Below, one piece after another: positions 43,694 through 51,322 of a DNA stretch of 64,000 nucleotides. The position numbers were made by a program, and so were the translations under genes. Every line of letters starts with the position of its first letter. The stretch's first letter is position 1. The notes under the pieces were generated by a model. That model did not search any database, was not told the DNA's origin, and saw only the letters and a program-made list of their open reading frames with translations. The DNA is from DATNPX01 sp036702975. GTDB lineage: Bacteria; Cyanobacteriota; Vampirovibrionia; Obscuribacterales; Obscuribacteraceae. The DNA lies in the NCBI GenBank assembly GCA_036702975.1, contig DATNPX010000015.1:1-64000 (forward strand), read 5' to 3'.

Positions 43694-44839
43694 CTACGGA
43701 TTGTTGGACCCAGGAATCTCCTCATTCGGAAACAAACTAGCAGCCGCTGTTAGCGCACTCATGCCACTTGCATGCAATACCAGTGGGGCTATGCTGTCCT
43801 TGTAGCCCCAGTCTGCAGAAGCGGGCTCAGGAAGTTCCTTATCCCAATAGAATGGAAACATATTGTTTTTCAATCGATTGGTCCAAACTGCAGTCGCGTT
43901 CGTCTTGATCCAATCTGCGTAGGGCCCGGGTATTCCAAGGCTGCTGTTAAGGAGCTGAAGATTTCTCATGAAAATCCCTTTACCAGTCGCGTACGCCAAC
44001 CAGTACGTACTTTGATTTTTTGGAATTGGAAAAAGTCCTTCGGAGATAACTCCACTTGGTCGAACGCGATATGCTGCCACGGCATCAGCGAGACCCACAG
44101 CAAATTTACGCTTAGGGTCTGTCACTTCTATGGTCTTGCAGCATTGGAGGAAAAGTCCCTGATCTCCCAACCAGGGCCAGTCGACGAAGTTAGGTGCACC
44201 CTTGAATCTCTCGCGAACCAAGTTCTCATCAGAGAACAGCAACCTCAGGTTAATTGCTTGTTGATACCATTCGTCGCTGTTGGTTTTTGGATCGATATAC
44301 TTCGAATTTTTTTCCAAGTTATGGAGCATAAGACTGAGGAGCCAAAACAATGAATTGGTAACACAGTTCTTGCCTGCGAGGACAGCATCGTTTGTAGTAT
44401 TTGGAACGCCACCCCGAATTGGGACATCAGGACCAACAAGGCTGTCGTCCCAACCATTGTGCATGCAGATCCAGCAGTTATCAGCGTATTTTTTGACACG
44501 TTCTTTCAAACTGTCGTTCAACTGCAGCCGCATTAAAGCTCTTGCAAAAGCCACACCCCACCATCCAAAATCATCCAGCCAAAAACCAGTTGCAGCCCAA
44601 CGCAATGGGTCAGGTTCGTTGATTATCGAATCAAACACTTTGAGTGCATCTAGAACAAAGATTTCCGCGTCTGTGTTGTCTGGAACGCCTGAATCCTGCA
44701 TTACACCAAAATAGTCGACTGCACCGTGCAAGATGTTACCAGCGAACCAAAAGGTATTACCGTCAAAATCCTTTCCATGGTTCCAGTGCTCGAACAGCAG
44801 CGCAAAACTTTCAATGGCAGCCTTTAAATATGTAGTCAT
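43694..44839 (-). CDS. GH76-like glycoside hydrolase
   Basis: This is a 381-residue protein with the (alpha/alpha)6-barrel motifs of family GH76 endo-alpha-1,6-mannanases: the paired catalytic aspartates D89-D90 in GFWLDDFGWWGVAFARAL, and RGGVPNTTNDAVLAGKNCVTN, which corresponds to the family's second conserved block. No signal peptide is visible, so it may be cytoplasmic or exported by another route. The start at ATG 44839 has AGAGGAA five bases upstream. It might trim an alpha-mannan or related glycan, but the substrate is inferred only from the family. Confidence 0.65.
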   Translation of the reverse strand: MTTYLKAAIESFALLFEHWNHGKDFDGNTFWFAGNILHGAVDYFGVMQDSGVPDNTDAEIFVLDALKVFDSIINEPDPLRWAATGFWLDDFGWWGVAFARALMRLQLNDSLKERVKKYADNCWICMHNGWDDSLVGPDVPIRGGVPNTTNDAVLAGKNCVTNSLFWLLSLMLHNLEKNSKYIDPKTNSDEWYQQAINLRLLFSDENLVRERFKGAPNFVDWPWLGDQGLFLQCCKTIEVTDPKRKFAVGLADAVAAYRVRPSGVISEGLFPIPKNQSTYWLAYATGKGIFMRNLQLLNSSLGIPGPYADWIKTNATAVWTNRLKNNMFPFYWDKELPEPASADWGYKDSIAPLVLHASGMSALTAAASLFPNEEIPGSNNP

Positions 44840-45259
44840 TATTCCTCTCACATACTGCTTGTAAGAAACAAGAAATAGTTAACGGCCTCGGTACTACGAC
44901 AGCAAGTCGCTTGCATTCACCATGCCCAACTAAGCACTATTTAGACAAGTCACTTGCCAACTAATTGATTTGGACTTTATATGATTTCGTTCTCAAAGGC
45001 CAGGATGATTCACCACCTTACTTTCACGACGATCGGCTTCCAACGCTTGATGATTCGGTCGAATATTTCAACTTGGTCTTGGGCACCAAATTGACAGCGG
45101 ATGAGAAGCGTGATTTGGTAGCCTTCCTTCGCGCGCTCTGATTTCAGTTTCAATAAATTTGAAAGACTGAGTTATCTCATGTCAATGCATGGTCTCACGG
45201 ATGACCGAAAGTGATCACCCGCGAGAATAGTCTCTACAGATTCCGGCAGACCAAACAAC
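44840..45259. other. Intergenic region containing a peroxidase remnant
   Basis: About 420 bases lie between the GH76-like gene and isocitrate lyase. The only recognisable content is the coding remnant at 44965-45141. The last ~120 bases before the isocitrate lyase stop hold no strong terminator that I can see. Confidence 0.5.
44965..45141 (+). pseudogene. C-terminal remnant of a di-heme cytochrome c peroxidase-like gene
   Basis: Translating this frame gives a peptide ending PPYFHDDRLPTLDDSVEYFN then LVLGTKLTADEKRDLVAFLR-A-L and a stop. This is the typical C-terminus of MauG/cytochrome-c-peroxidase-type di-heme proteins. The frame is closed upstream by TAA at 44962-44964 and no heme motif or N-terminal part precedes it, so only the last 58 codons survive. 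It points to loss of the gene by deletion. Confidence 0.75.
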
Positions 45260-46579
45260 CTATGGAGCAAAAACCGGAGCTATCGCTGAAGTGGATGTGA
45301 ACTGCTCCTCTTCGGTTGAGCCTTTCAATGCTCCTGTTGAAGCTTCGCCACCACTGATGGTGTTCAGCACATGATCGAAATATCCAGTGCCGACCTCACG
45401 TTGATGCTTGACTGCGGTGTATCCGAGACTCTGGCTTGAGAATTCCTCTTCCTGGAGTCGTACATATGCAGTCATTCCTTCTCTTGCATATTCGTGAGCG
45501 AGCCTAAAGGCGCTCATATTGGTCGCATGCCATCCTGCAAGCGTTATAAACTGGTATCTATAACCGAGCGAACCCAACTTTTCGTTGAAAGTAGCGATAG
45601 TCTTATCGTCTAGTTGTTGCTTCCAATTAAACGAAGGCGAGCAATTGTAGGCGAGAAGTTTGCCTGGGAATTTAGCATGAATGGCTGCAGCAAATTCCTC
45701 GGCTTCTGATATATCGGGTTTCGATGTCTCAAACCAGAGCACATCTGCATAAGGAGCGTAAGCGAGACCGCGTGCGATTACCGGTTCTATCCCGTCCTTG
45801 ACCTGGAAATATCCTTCGACTGTGCGCTCTCCTTTTATAAATGGACGATCGGCAGGATCGATATCCGAGGTCAAAAGAGTGGCGCCCAAAGCGTCGGTGC
45901 GGGCGACGATGATGGTCGGTATGCCGAGTACATCCGAAGCCAAACGAGCCGCGGTCAACGTACGAATGAACTGAGCGGTCGGCACTAGCACCTTACCGCC
46001 TAAATGTCCGCACTTCTTTTCCGATGCCAACTGGTCCTCGAAATGTACGCCACTGGCGCCAGCTTCAATCATGCTTTTCATTAGCTCAAAGGCATGCACC
46101 GGACCGCCAAAACCAGCTTCGGCATCAGCCATAATCGGCACATACCAGTCGCGTTCCTCTATTGAGTCACATCCATCAACTTGATCGGCTCGCATAAGTG
46201 CGTTATTCAAGCGTCTGATCAGATCAGGAACACTATTGGACGGATAAAGACTTTGATCTGGATATGTTTGCCTGGAAAGATTGGCATCTGCGGCAACCTG
46301 CCAACCGCTGAGGTAAATTGACTTTAGCCCAGCCCTTACCATCTGCACAGCTTGCGATCCGTTCAAGGCACCAAGAGCCGTAATATAAGGTTCGTTGTTG
46401 AGCATCTGCCAGAAGCGCTCTGCACCCAAACGTGCCAGGGTATGCTCGACGACAATTGAGGGTCGCAACCGTACTACATCTTGAGCTGAATACTCTCTCT
46501 TGATACCGTGCCAACGAGAATCTTCCTTCCAGGAAGCTTCTAACAGACGGACTTGTTCAGCTTTAGATTGACGCATCAT
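45260..46579 (-). CDS. aceA: Isocitrate lyase
   Basis: This 439-residue enzyme splits isocitrate to glyoxylate and succinate in the glyoxylate shunt. The catalytic KKCGH signature is present with C190, as are VPIMADAEAGFGGP, GVHFEDQ and YNCSPSFNWK. The ATG at 46579 (GAGG six bases upstream) is preferred over the ATG 12 bases earlier. Malate synthase is not in the window. It is divergent from an HTH/citrate-synthase-like gene across 346 bases that contain two palindromes, so that gene may control it. Confidence 0.96.
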   Translation of the reverse strand: MMRQSKAEQVRLLEASWKEDSRWHGIKREYSAQDVVRLRPSIVVEHTLARLGAERFWQMLNNEPYITALGALNGSQAVQMVRAGLKSIYLSGWQVAADANLSRQTYPDQSLYPSNSVPDLIRRLNNALMRADQVDGCDSIEERDWYVPIMADAEAGFGGPVHAFELMKSMIEAGASGVHFEDQLASEKKCGHLGGKVLVPTAQFIRTLTAARLASDVLGIPTIIVARTDALGATLLTSDIDPADRPFIKGERTVEGYFQVKDGIEPVIARGLAYAPYADVLWFETSKPDISEAEEFAAAIHAKFPGKLLAYNCSPSFNWKQQLDDKTIATFNEKLGSLGYRYQFITLAGWHATNMSAFRLAHEYAREGMTAYVRLQEEEFSSQSLGYTAVKHQREVGTGYFDHVLNTISGGEASTGALKGSTEEEQFTSTSAIAPVFAP

Positions 46580-46724
46580 GTTGAACCTCATTTTGAGTGG
46601 GAATGGTCTGCCTTAGGGATAGTCTGTTCTTGAAATTGGTTGCGCTAAAACCAGCTACAGATCAGGATCTGAAGCGAATCAAAGCGACAAGTAGCTAATT
46701 TTGAAACCTGCTGCAATGATGATA

Positions 46725-46746
46725 TATTGATCGAAAGCAATCAATA
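46725..46746. promoter_or_regulatory. Palindrome TATTGAT-N8-ATCAATA
   Basis: A perfect 7-bp inverted repeat with an 8-base centre, lying in the divergent region about 145 bases upstream of the aceA start. A dimeric helix-turn-helix protein could bind here. No direct evidence ties it to a particular regulator. Confidence 0.4.
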
Positions 46747-46779
46747 CATCTTTTGTTAATGTTGGGTGTTTGACTCGGA

Positions 46780-46813
46780 ACATGTTTCAGATTCGTCTTG
46801 GGTCGAAACATGT
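46780..46813. promoter_or_regulatory. Inverted repeat ACATGTTTC / GAAACATGT
   Basis: Perfect 9-bp arms are separated by 16 bases, so the two half-sites are about 25 bp apart centre to centre. This spacing is close to two helical turns plus, and would suit a dimer or two cooperating dimers. It is a candidate operator for the divergent HTH-citrate-synthase-like protein. Confidence 0.45.
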
Positions 46814-46925
46814 AGGTCTCTGCCTTGTTGGGTCTCCCGGCTGCATCAACTGAATCTGATAAGATTAGCTGTGCTGTTGCTGCCATTGGGCTCTCAGACG
46901 CACTTACAGCCAATTAGGGCGGAAG

Positions 46926-48179
46926 TTGACTGAACGCGCTGAAAAATTTTTGACTGGTTCGCAGGCGGCAGAATTTCTCGGCGTTAAGTCGGCAACGTTA
47001 TATGCATACGCAAGCCGCGGTTTGGTGGAAAGCATTCCATCCAGCAAAGGGCGCGAGCGTTGTTACCGGCTAAGCGATCTGATCAAACTTCGACAATCTT
47101 CTCGTGGTTTCAAAAGTTCCAAAGACACCGAAACTGCAGTTTGGACGGGGCCGGTAATCAAATCATCAATCACGGAGATCACTAGCAGTGGTCATAGTTA
47201 TCGAGGCACGGATGCTATTGCTCTCGCCTTGGAAGATAAACCATTTGAACTGGTGGCCGAGCTGATTTGGGCCGGAGGAGGAAGTCAAAAATCATGGTCG
47301 AAACTTAAGCCGCTCCCTATCCCTAGACAAGCGAAAAGCATGATCTTGGCTGACATTGACCAATTGGACCTACTCAAGTTTCTACTTGCAACTCTGGAGA
47401 TAACCGAACCAAGACCTCGGAAACTTCTCGCTGATGATGCCATTGAAGCGGCTCGCCAGGTGGTTGTGACCATGGCCACTTCTCTTGGAATAAGCGAGGG
47501 GCGGGATAAATATATCTCGAATGGAAATTATCCAATTGCTGAGACACTTTTGCACGCGCTCTCCGGCAACAACTCAACGGAGCGGCCTCAAATAATGAAC
47601 AGGTGTCTTGTTCTGTGCGCCGACCATGAGCTGAATGCATCTGCTTTCGCCGCTCGGGTAGCCGCTTCGTGCGACTCGTCTCTGTATTCGTGCCTGCTTA
47701 GCGCTTTGGGTACGTTTACTGGAAGTCTACACGGCTCCGCTAGCAAAAGAGCTGAAGACATTGTCAACGGATCATTGAGATACAAGACCGTTAAAGCCTG
47801 GTTGAAAGACTATTTGAGTCAGTTCGATCGAGTTCCTGGCTTCGGCTCTGACTTGTACGAAGCCGGCGATCCTCGAGCGCGCTTGCTGATAGAGACGGCA
47901 CAGTCCATTTCCAGCCCAAGCAAGCAGTTGAAGCGCCTGGTCGAAATTGTCGAATTTGTGCGAGACCAACTGGGCAAGGAACCTAATCTCGATGTCGGAC
48001 TGGCAGCCATCTCTTATGGACTCGCCTTGCCACCCGGATCGGGATCAGCTATTTTCGCCGTCAGCAGAACCGCAGGCTGGATAGCCCACGCTATCGAACA
48101 GCGCCTATACGGCGGTATGATTCGGCCTCGAGCGCGTTATATCGGGAAGGAGCGGGGAGTTAGCAACACGCCGAGGTGA
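46926..48179 (+). CDS. HTH-fused citrate synthase-like protein (putative metabolite-sensing regulator)
   Basis: This is a 417-residue protein. Residues 1-60 form a MerR/AlpA-type winged helix (FLTGSQAAEFLGVKSATLYAYASRG) and residues 90-400 a citrate-synthase fold. Of the citrate-synthase active-site residues, H234 (in DHELNASAF), H269 (GSLHGSASK) and D356 (PNLDVGL) are kept. In the third segment the usual GFGH histidine is S308 (PGFGSDLYEAGDPRA), a residue that contacts oxaloacetate. The protein may therefore have little activity and act as a sensor of acetyl-CoA, oxaloacetate or citrate. It is divergent from isocitrate lyase. The start is TTG 46926, close to AGGGCGGAAG. An active HTH-citrate synthase remains possible. 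Confidence 0.8.
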   Translation: MTERAEKFLTGSQAAEFLGVKSATLYAYASRGLVESIPSSKGRERCYRLSDLIKLRQSSRGFKSSKDTETAVWTGPVIKSSITEITSSGHSYRGTDAIALALEDKPFELVAELIWAGGGSQKSWSKLKPLPIPRQAKSMILADIDQLDLLKFLLATLEITEPRPRKLLADDAIEAARQVVVTMATSLGISEGRDKYISNGNYPIAETLLHALSGNNSTERPQIMNRCLVLCADHELNASAFAARVAASCDSSLYSCLLSALGTFTGSLHGSASKRAEDIVNGSLRYKTVKAWLKDYLSQFDRVPGFGSDLYEAGDPRARLLIETAQSISSPSKQLKRLVEIVEFVRDQLGKEPNLDVGLAAISYGLALPPGSGSAIFAVSRTAGWIAHAIEQRLYGGMIRPRARYIGKERGVSNTPR

Positions 48180-48219
48180 ATCCATGACCACGAAACGGTA
48201 TTGGCGCGCGCACTCACCC

Positions 48220-49122
48220 CTACCGGGACTTCTTAGCGTTACTAGATGGCGCTTCACCGAATCTCATCTCGCGGATCATGTCTTCTGCCGCGCCCTGTCT
48301 ATTGGGGTCAGAAAGAACATCAAGCTCATAGGAGACTTTCTTGTAAGTTTTTGGATAATCGAAATAACTACTAGGAAACGCTCCCTTGCTGATCTTGGAT
48401 GTGGTGACACGCGGGCCCATATCACTGGACGTGAGGTTGGCAAGAAAACCGATATCATGCTGCAATGAGGCAGACTTGGTAGGGTGCGCGGGAGCGCTGT
48501 AAACAGGAATGCCTCTATTTGAATCATTCCGAATCGAATAGAAATGATAGAGAATCTGCGAAATTTCAGGGCGAATCGAAGCGTCTGGAAGCGTATAAAA
48601 ATACACTTGGTAGCGATCGCGAGGATCTACTCTGTTCCCCACCAGTTTCAGAATTCCGAATTTCAGGCAATCATTTTCTGCATACCTGATTTTTCCAAGC
48701 TCATTTAGTGGCGCTTCGACACTTTTCATTTTATTTCCGCTCAGATCGCGAAAACGGTTCGAGCCTTGCCAATTTGGGTCATCCGCAAGGTATTCTTTCA
48801 GCGGCATATCCATTGCTGACTTGTTCGTCGGATTGTAAAAGACAACACGCCAATCGGGCGCTTTTGCAATGAGATAGGTTTTCGACCAGAGCAAATCAAT
48901 ACGAAGCGCATCTCTGGCAATAACCGTACGCACTTGACCCACTAAGCTATGTTGCTGCTCGACTATTTTGCACTCTGCATCGTCAGTTGAATGCGCGTGT
49001 GCGGTTGGGCAAATTTGTTGGTTGAAGAATTGCTGATAGAGAACAAGTAAAAATAGAAGTACGGTAAGTCTTTTCAGTCGAAAAAAATTGTTTGTGCACC
49101 ATTTGCCGTTGAGCTCACTCAT
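48220..49122 (-). CDS. Secreted hypothetical protein
   Basis: This is a 300-residue protein with an N-terminal hydrophobic segment (RLTVLLFLLVLYQQFF, about 17-34) and a likely cleavage site near AHAHS, so export to the periplasm or beyond is expected. The mature part is mixed alpha/beta without a domain I recognise. The C-terminus is basic. It is convergent with the HTH-citrate-synthase gene and has no functional neighbours. Confidence 0.65.
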   Translation of the reverse strand: MSELNGKWCTNNFFRLKRLTVLLFLLVLYQQFFNQQICPTAHAHSTDDAECKIVEQQHSLVGQVRTVIARDALRIDLLWSKTYLIAKAPDWRVVFYNPTNKSAMDMPLKEYLADDPNWQGSNRFRDLSGNKMKSVEAPLNELGKIRYAENDCLKFGILKLVGNRVDPRDRYQVYFYTLPDASIRPEISQILYHFYSIRNDSNRGIPVYSAPAHPTKSASLQHDIGFLANLTSSDMGPRVTTSKISKGAFPSSYFDYPKTYKKVSYELDVLSDPNRQGAAEDMIREMRFGEAPSSNAKKSR

Positions 49123-49212
49123 CAGGGCAGCCCTCTCAGAGATAGCAAGAGCTAAGGGCTGATCCGAAATGCAACGACCAACATCTACTTTCTATTACCG
49201 AGAACGATGCAG

Positions 49213-49362
49213 TTATTTCGCGTTGGTTTTTAAATCAACAGTGGTTGTTGCCGTTGTTGTTACTTTTGAATCCAAATCGGCTGATGCGCTTGCTTCATCG
49301 ATTGAATAGAAGATTATTCCGGCTACGGCAGTTACGACGGCAGCAAAGACGAATTTTTCCAT
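49213..49362 (-). CDS. Small exported peptide
   Basis: This is a 49-residue protein from ATG 49362 (AGGAAA eight bases upstream). It consists of a short signal-like hydrophobic stretch (FVFAAVVTAVAGIIFYS), an Ala-Ser-Ala-Ser-Ala site, and a Thr-rich tail (TTTATTTVD). It may be a small secreted or membrane peptide of unknown role. Confidence 0.5.
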   Translation of the reverse strand: MEKFVFAAVVTAVAGIIFYSIDEASASADLDSKVTTTATTTVDLKTNAK

Positions 49363-49433
49363 GATCCAAGTTTCCTGTTTGGTCTCCGGCGACATTATCA
49401 CACGTCAAATTGGAAGACACGAATAAACTCACC

Positions 49434-49499
49434 TTTGTGTGAACAAAGTTGACCTTGTGTGAAGAAAGTTGACCTTATGCGAACAAACTTGACCGTTAG
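49434..49499 (+). repeat. Three 20-22-bp direct repeats (IS21-end-like)
   Basis: Three head-to-tail copies of a unit resembling TTGTGTGAACAAAGTTGACC occur; the second and third copies carry a few changes. Multiple ~20-bp repeats with GTTGACC-like strings are typical of IS21-family element ends, but no transposase remains here, so this may be a solo relic. Confidence 0.5.
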
Positions 49500-49502
49500 A
49501 AA

Positions 49503-49838
49503 CTATCTGCTGACCGAGCGCAATGTCAATTTGGCGACAGCGTTTTTCAGGTAACAAACATCCGAAGTGGTTTTTCCTTTCCCATCGGATCGAAAGGACG
49601 GGTGACCGACAAACTTGGGCATCGTCTCCAAAAAAGGCGTGGCTCCCCCGTTGCCTGGAAGAAACTCCCGAAATATAACCATCGTGCTCTGGTCCAACAG
49701 CGGCACCCAACCGTGAAGCGAAATGCGAACTTGGAGGACGTCCGGTGCCGGGTTAGGCTCGTAGAGAGAAAGAGCTTCGAACAGTGAGAAAGCACTGGTG
49801 CGACCATCAGCGCTAGATTTTGGCAATCGATTCAGCAC
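49503..49838 (-). CDS. Doubtful hypothetical protein
   Basis: This is a 111-codon frame beginning at GTG 49838. Codon choice looks like that of nearby genes and the product is mixed hydrophobic/charged (for example HGWVPLLDQSTMVIFREF). There is no ribosome-binding site and no recognised domain. It overlaps a plus-strand frame by 19 bases. It could be a remnant of an accessory gene. Confidence 0.25.
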   Translation of the reverse strand: MLNRLPKSSADGRTSAFSLFEALSLYEPNPAPDVLQVRISLHGWVPLLDQSTMVIFREFLPGNGGATPFLETMPKFVGHPSFRSDGKGKTTSDVCYLKNAVAKLTLRSVSR

Positions 49839-50158
49839 ACTTCAGAGCGGATTTCTTGATTTGGCTTGCTAACACATATGATCTTCTTCGGGCTGAAGAA
49901 TTATCATTCGCCTTACTTGCAGAGAGTAAGCCTGGTGTCGGCTGGAACAGTAATTTCTTGCTAAAGGACATGGCATTAACTATTCCGAAGCAATCGCGCA
50001 ACTCTTTTCTCCAGACAATTTGCAAAGAGCTCTCTTTAGAGACCCTTCTTTCCTGGCTGGATGACATTGCAAGATTCGAGTCGTTAGATTTTAGTATCAA
50101 GGCTATGCAAGTAGCCGAGTACGTGACAGACGTGATTCTTCTCGAATCTCGAATATAG
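49820..50158 (+). CDS. Doubtful hypothetical helical protein
   Basis: This is a 112-codon frame from TTG 49820, predicted to be leucine-rich and helical (ADFLIWLANTYDLL, LSLETLLSWLDDIARF). No ribosome site is visible. An upstream TAG (49814-49816) closes the frame. No family is recognised. Confidence 0.3.
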   Translation: MAIDSAHFRADFLIWLANTYDLLRAEELSFALLAESKPGVGWNSNFLLKDMALTIPKQSRNSFLQTICKELSLETLLSWLDDIARFESLDFSIKAMQVAEYVTDVILLESRI

Positions 50159-50349
50159 TTGCATACATTGCGCGGTAGCGAGGTTCTGGCAACTCATACT
50201 TGCAACAAGCAACAGAAACAAATCTCAAGAGGGTCAAATAGACTCATTGCCGGCATAGCCAATTAGCGAAACTCTGAGCAAGGCTTTCACTCGCTGTCGA
50301 GCGCACTACATTCACTTCTAAAATCGTTGCTCGACATGCTAACTCCGTT

Positions 50350-50772
50350 CTACTGTTTAGTCTGGGATGGCAAAAAGATCTCCGGCGAAACTTTGAAATA
50401 ATCGGACAGTTTAAGTACAAGCGACTTGCTCAATCCACGCTTGCCGTTCAGGAACTCGGAAATTACCGACTGCGGTGCTTCCAGCTTTCTTGCCAGTTCT
50501 GATTGACTCAGATTATTGTCCTCCATTAACGACTCAAGCGAGCGCTGCGGTGTCATGCGTGGTGCCGCCGTTTTATGCGCCTCATATTCTCGAATCAGCT
50601 TGCCGAGGATGCTCAGATAATCGCTTTCGTCGGGTGTACGGCTTTCTGCCTTCAAGACAAGCTCACTGAAAAGGTCCGAAGCAAGATCCAGCATTTCCTC
50701 ATCGCGGATTGGCCGCAACGGGAAACGCTTAATAAGCGCCAGGTATTCTTTGCTTGAATGTACGGTGCTCAT
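50350..50772 (-). CDS. higA: HigA-like antitoxin (Xre HTH)
   Basis: This is a 140-residue protein. The N-terminal 75 residues resemble the HigA-specific extension, and residues 75-130 are an Xre helix-turn-helix (LSQSELARKLEAPQSVISEFLNGKRGLSK). It neutralises the toxin encoded just upstream (4-base overlap) and binds the operators at 51077-51123 to repress the operon. The toxin-first order is characteristic of higBA. Confidence 0.85.
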   Translation of the reverse strand: MSTVHSSKEYLALIKRFPLRPIRDEEMLDLASDLFSELVLKAESRTPDESDYLSILGKLIREYEAHKTAAPRMTPQRSLESLMEDNNLSQSELARKLEAPQSVISEFLNGKRGLSKSLVLKLSDYFKVSPEIFLPSQTKQ

Positions 50773-51056
50773 AGTTTCCGCCCATCATATTCGGCATGCG
50801 TGCCGACCCTTGCTATGCGAACGACTTGCTCTGTGTAAACGACCTCGGCCACGACTCTGAAATTATTGCCGCCGACATTGAAAATGACCAAGCCTTTGAC
50901 GTAACCAGCGCTATTGAAGGTCCGTTTCAGGTCAACGAGGCTAGTCCACCGGGCGGCTTCAATCTTTTCGAGCCATTCTGCAAATGAGACCCGGGAATCA
51001 GAGCGCTTAGCGATGAATTTGTCGACAGCTCTGCGATTTTCGATGATCATCCTCAA
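50769..51056 (-). CDS. higB: HigB-like mRNA interferase toxin
   Basis: This 95-residue RelE-superfamily toxin matches HigB, which cleaves mRNA on translating ribosomes. Features are ARWTSLVDLKRTFNSAGYV, VIFNVGGNNFRVVAEVVY, and the C-terminal VGTHAEYD. The start is at 51056, with an alternative ATG two codons later. It is the first gene of the pair, directly after the two palindromes. Confidence 0.88.
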   Translation of the reverse strand: MRMIIENRRAVDKFIAKRSDSRVSFAEWLEKIEAARWTSLVDLKRTFNSAGYVKGLVIFNVGGNNFRVVAEVVYTEQVVRIARVGTHAEYDGRKL

Positions 51057-51076
51057 ACCCTATGAAGGGGATTTTA

Positions 51077-51123
51077 TCGCAAAATGCGATAGATCGGCAA
51101 AGACAAATTATCGCAAAATGCGA
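51077..51123 (-). promoter_or_regulatory. Paired HigA-type operators
   Basis: Two identical 13-bp palindromes TCGCAAAATGCGA (TCGCA-AAA-TGCGA) occur at 51077-51089 and 51111-51123, centres 34 bp apart, about 20 bases upstream of higB. The first overlaps a possible -10 (ATAAAA) with TTGCCG 17 bases before it on the minus strand. Autoregulation by HigA/HigB is expected. Confidence 0.7.
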
Positions 51124-51148
51124 AATTTAATCGTTTATACGGCGTCCT

Positions 51149-51192
51149 GGCGGCTTCGCCGCCGGTTCCTGCCCCCAGTCGTGCACAGGGGG
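51149..51192. repeat. Two adjacent GC-rich hairpins
   Basis: GGCGGCTTCGCCGCC (51149-51163) forms a perfect 6-bp stem. It is followed by CCCCC (51172-51176) paired with GGGGG (51188-51192). The pair sits between the giant TPR gene and the higBA operon. It resembles a REP-like module but is seen once here. Confidence 0.45.
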
Positions 51193-51322
51193 AGTTCAGC
51201 TCGGCTTCATGACACCACACAAATATGCGCTTCAGTTGCGGCTTCAAAAGATCAGATACCGCTTGTAGAAGAGAATTTGTCTATTTAAGACTGGTACAGA
51301 AAATGGGGCAACCTCATCGAGT

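Larger units (their letters stand above)
46580..46925. other. Divergent aceA / HTH-citrate-synthase regulatory region
   Basis: This 346-base region separates the two divergent genes. It holds an AT-rich palindrome TATTGAT-N8-ATCAATA (46725-46746) and a wider inverted repeat ACATGTTTC (46780-46788) / GAAACATGT (46805-46813). Both are plausible operators. No RNA gene or further coding frame was seen. Confidence 0.5.
49402..50349. other. Accessory gap with repeat cluster and doubtful frames
   Basis: About 950 bases lie without a gene I trust. The left part (49434-49499) holds three short repeats. Two frames compete on opposite strands: minus 49503-49838 (111 codons, start GTG) and plus 49820-50158 (112 codons, start TTG). 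Each has sensible amino-acid composition but neither has a ribosome site or a recognised domain. The last 190 bases hold nothing I can name. Confidence 0.4.
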
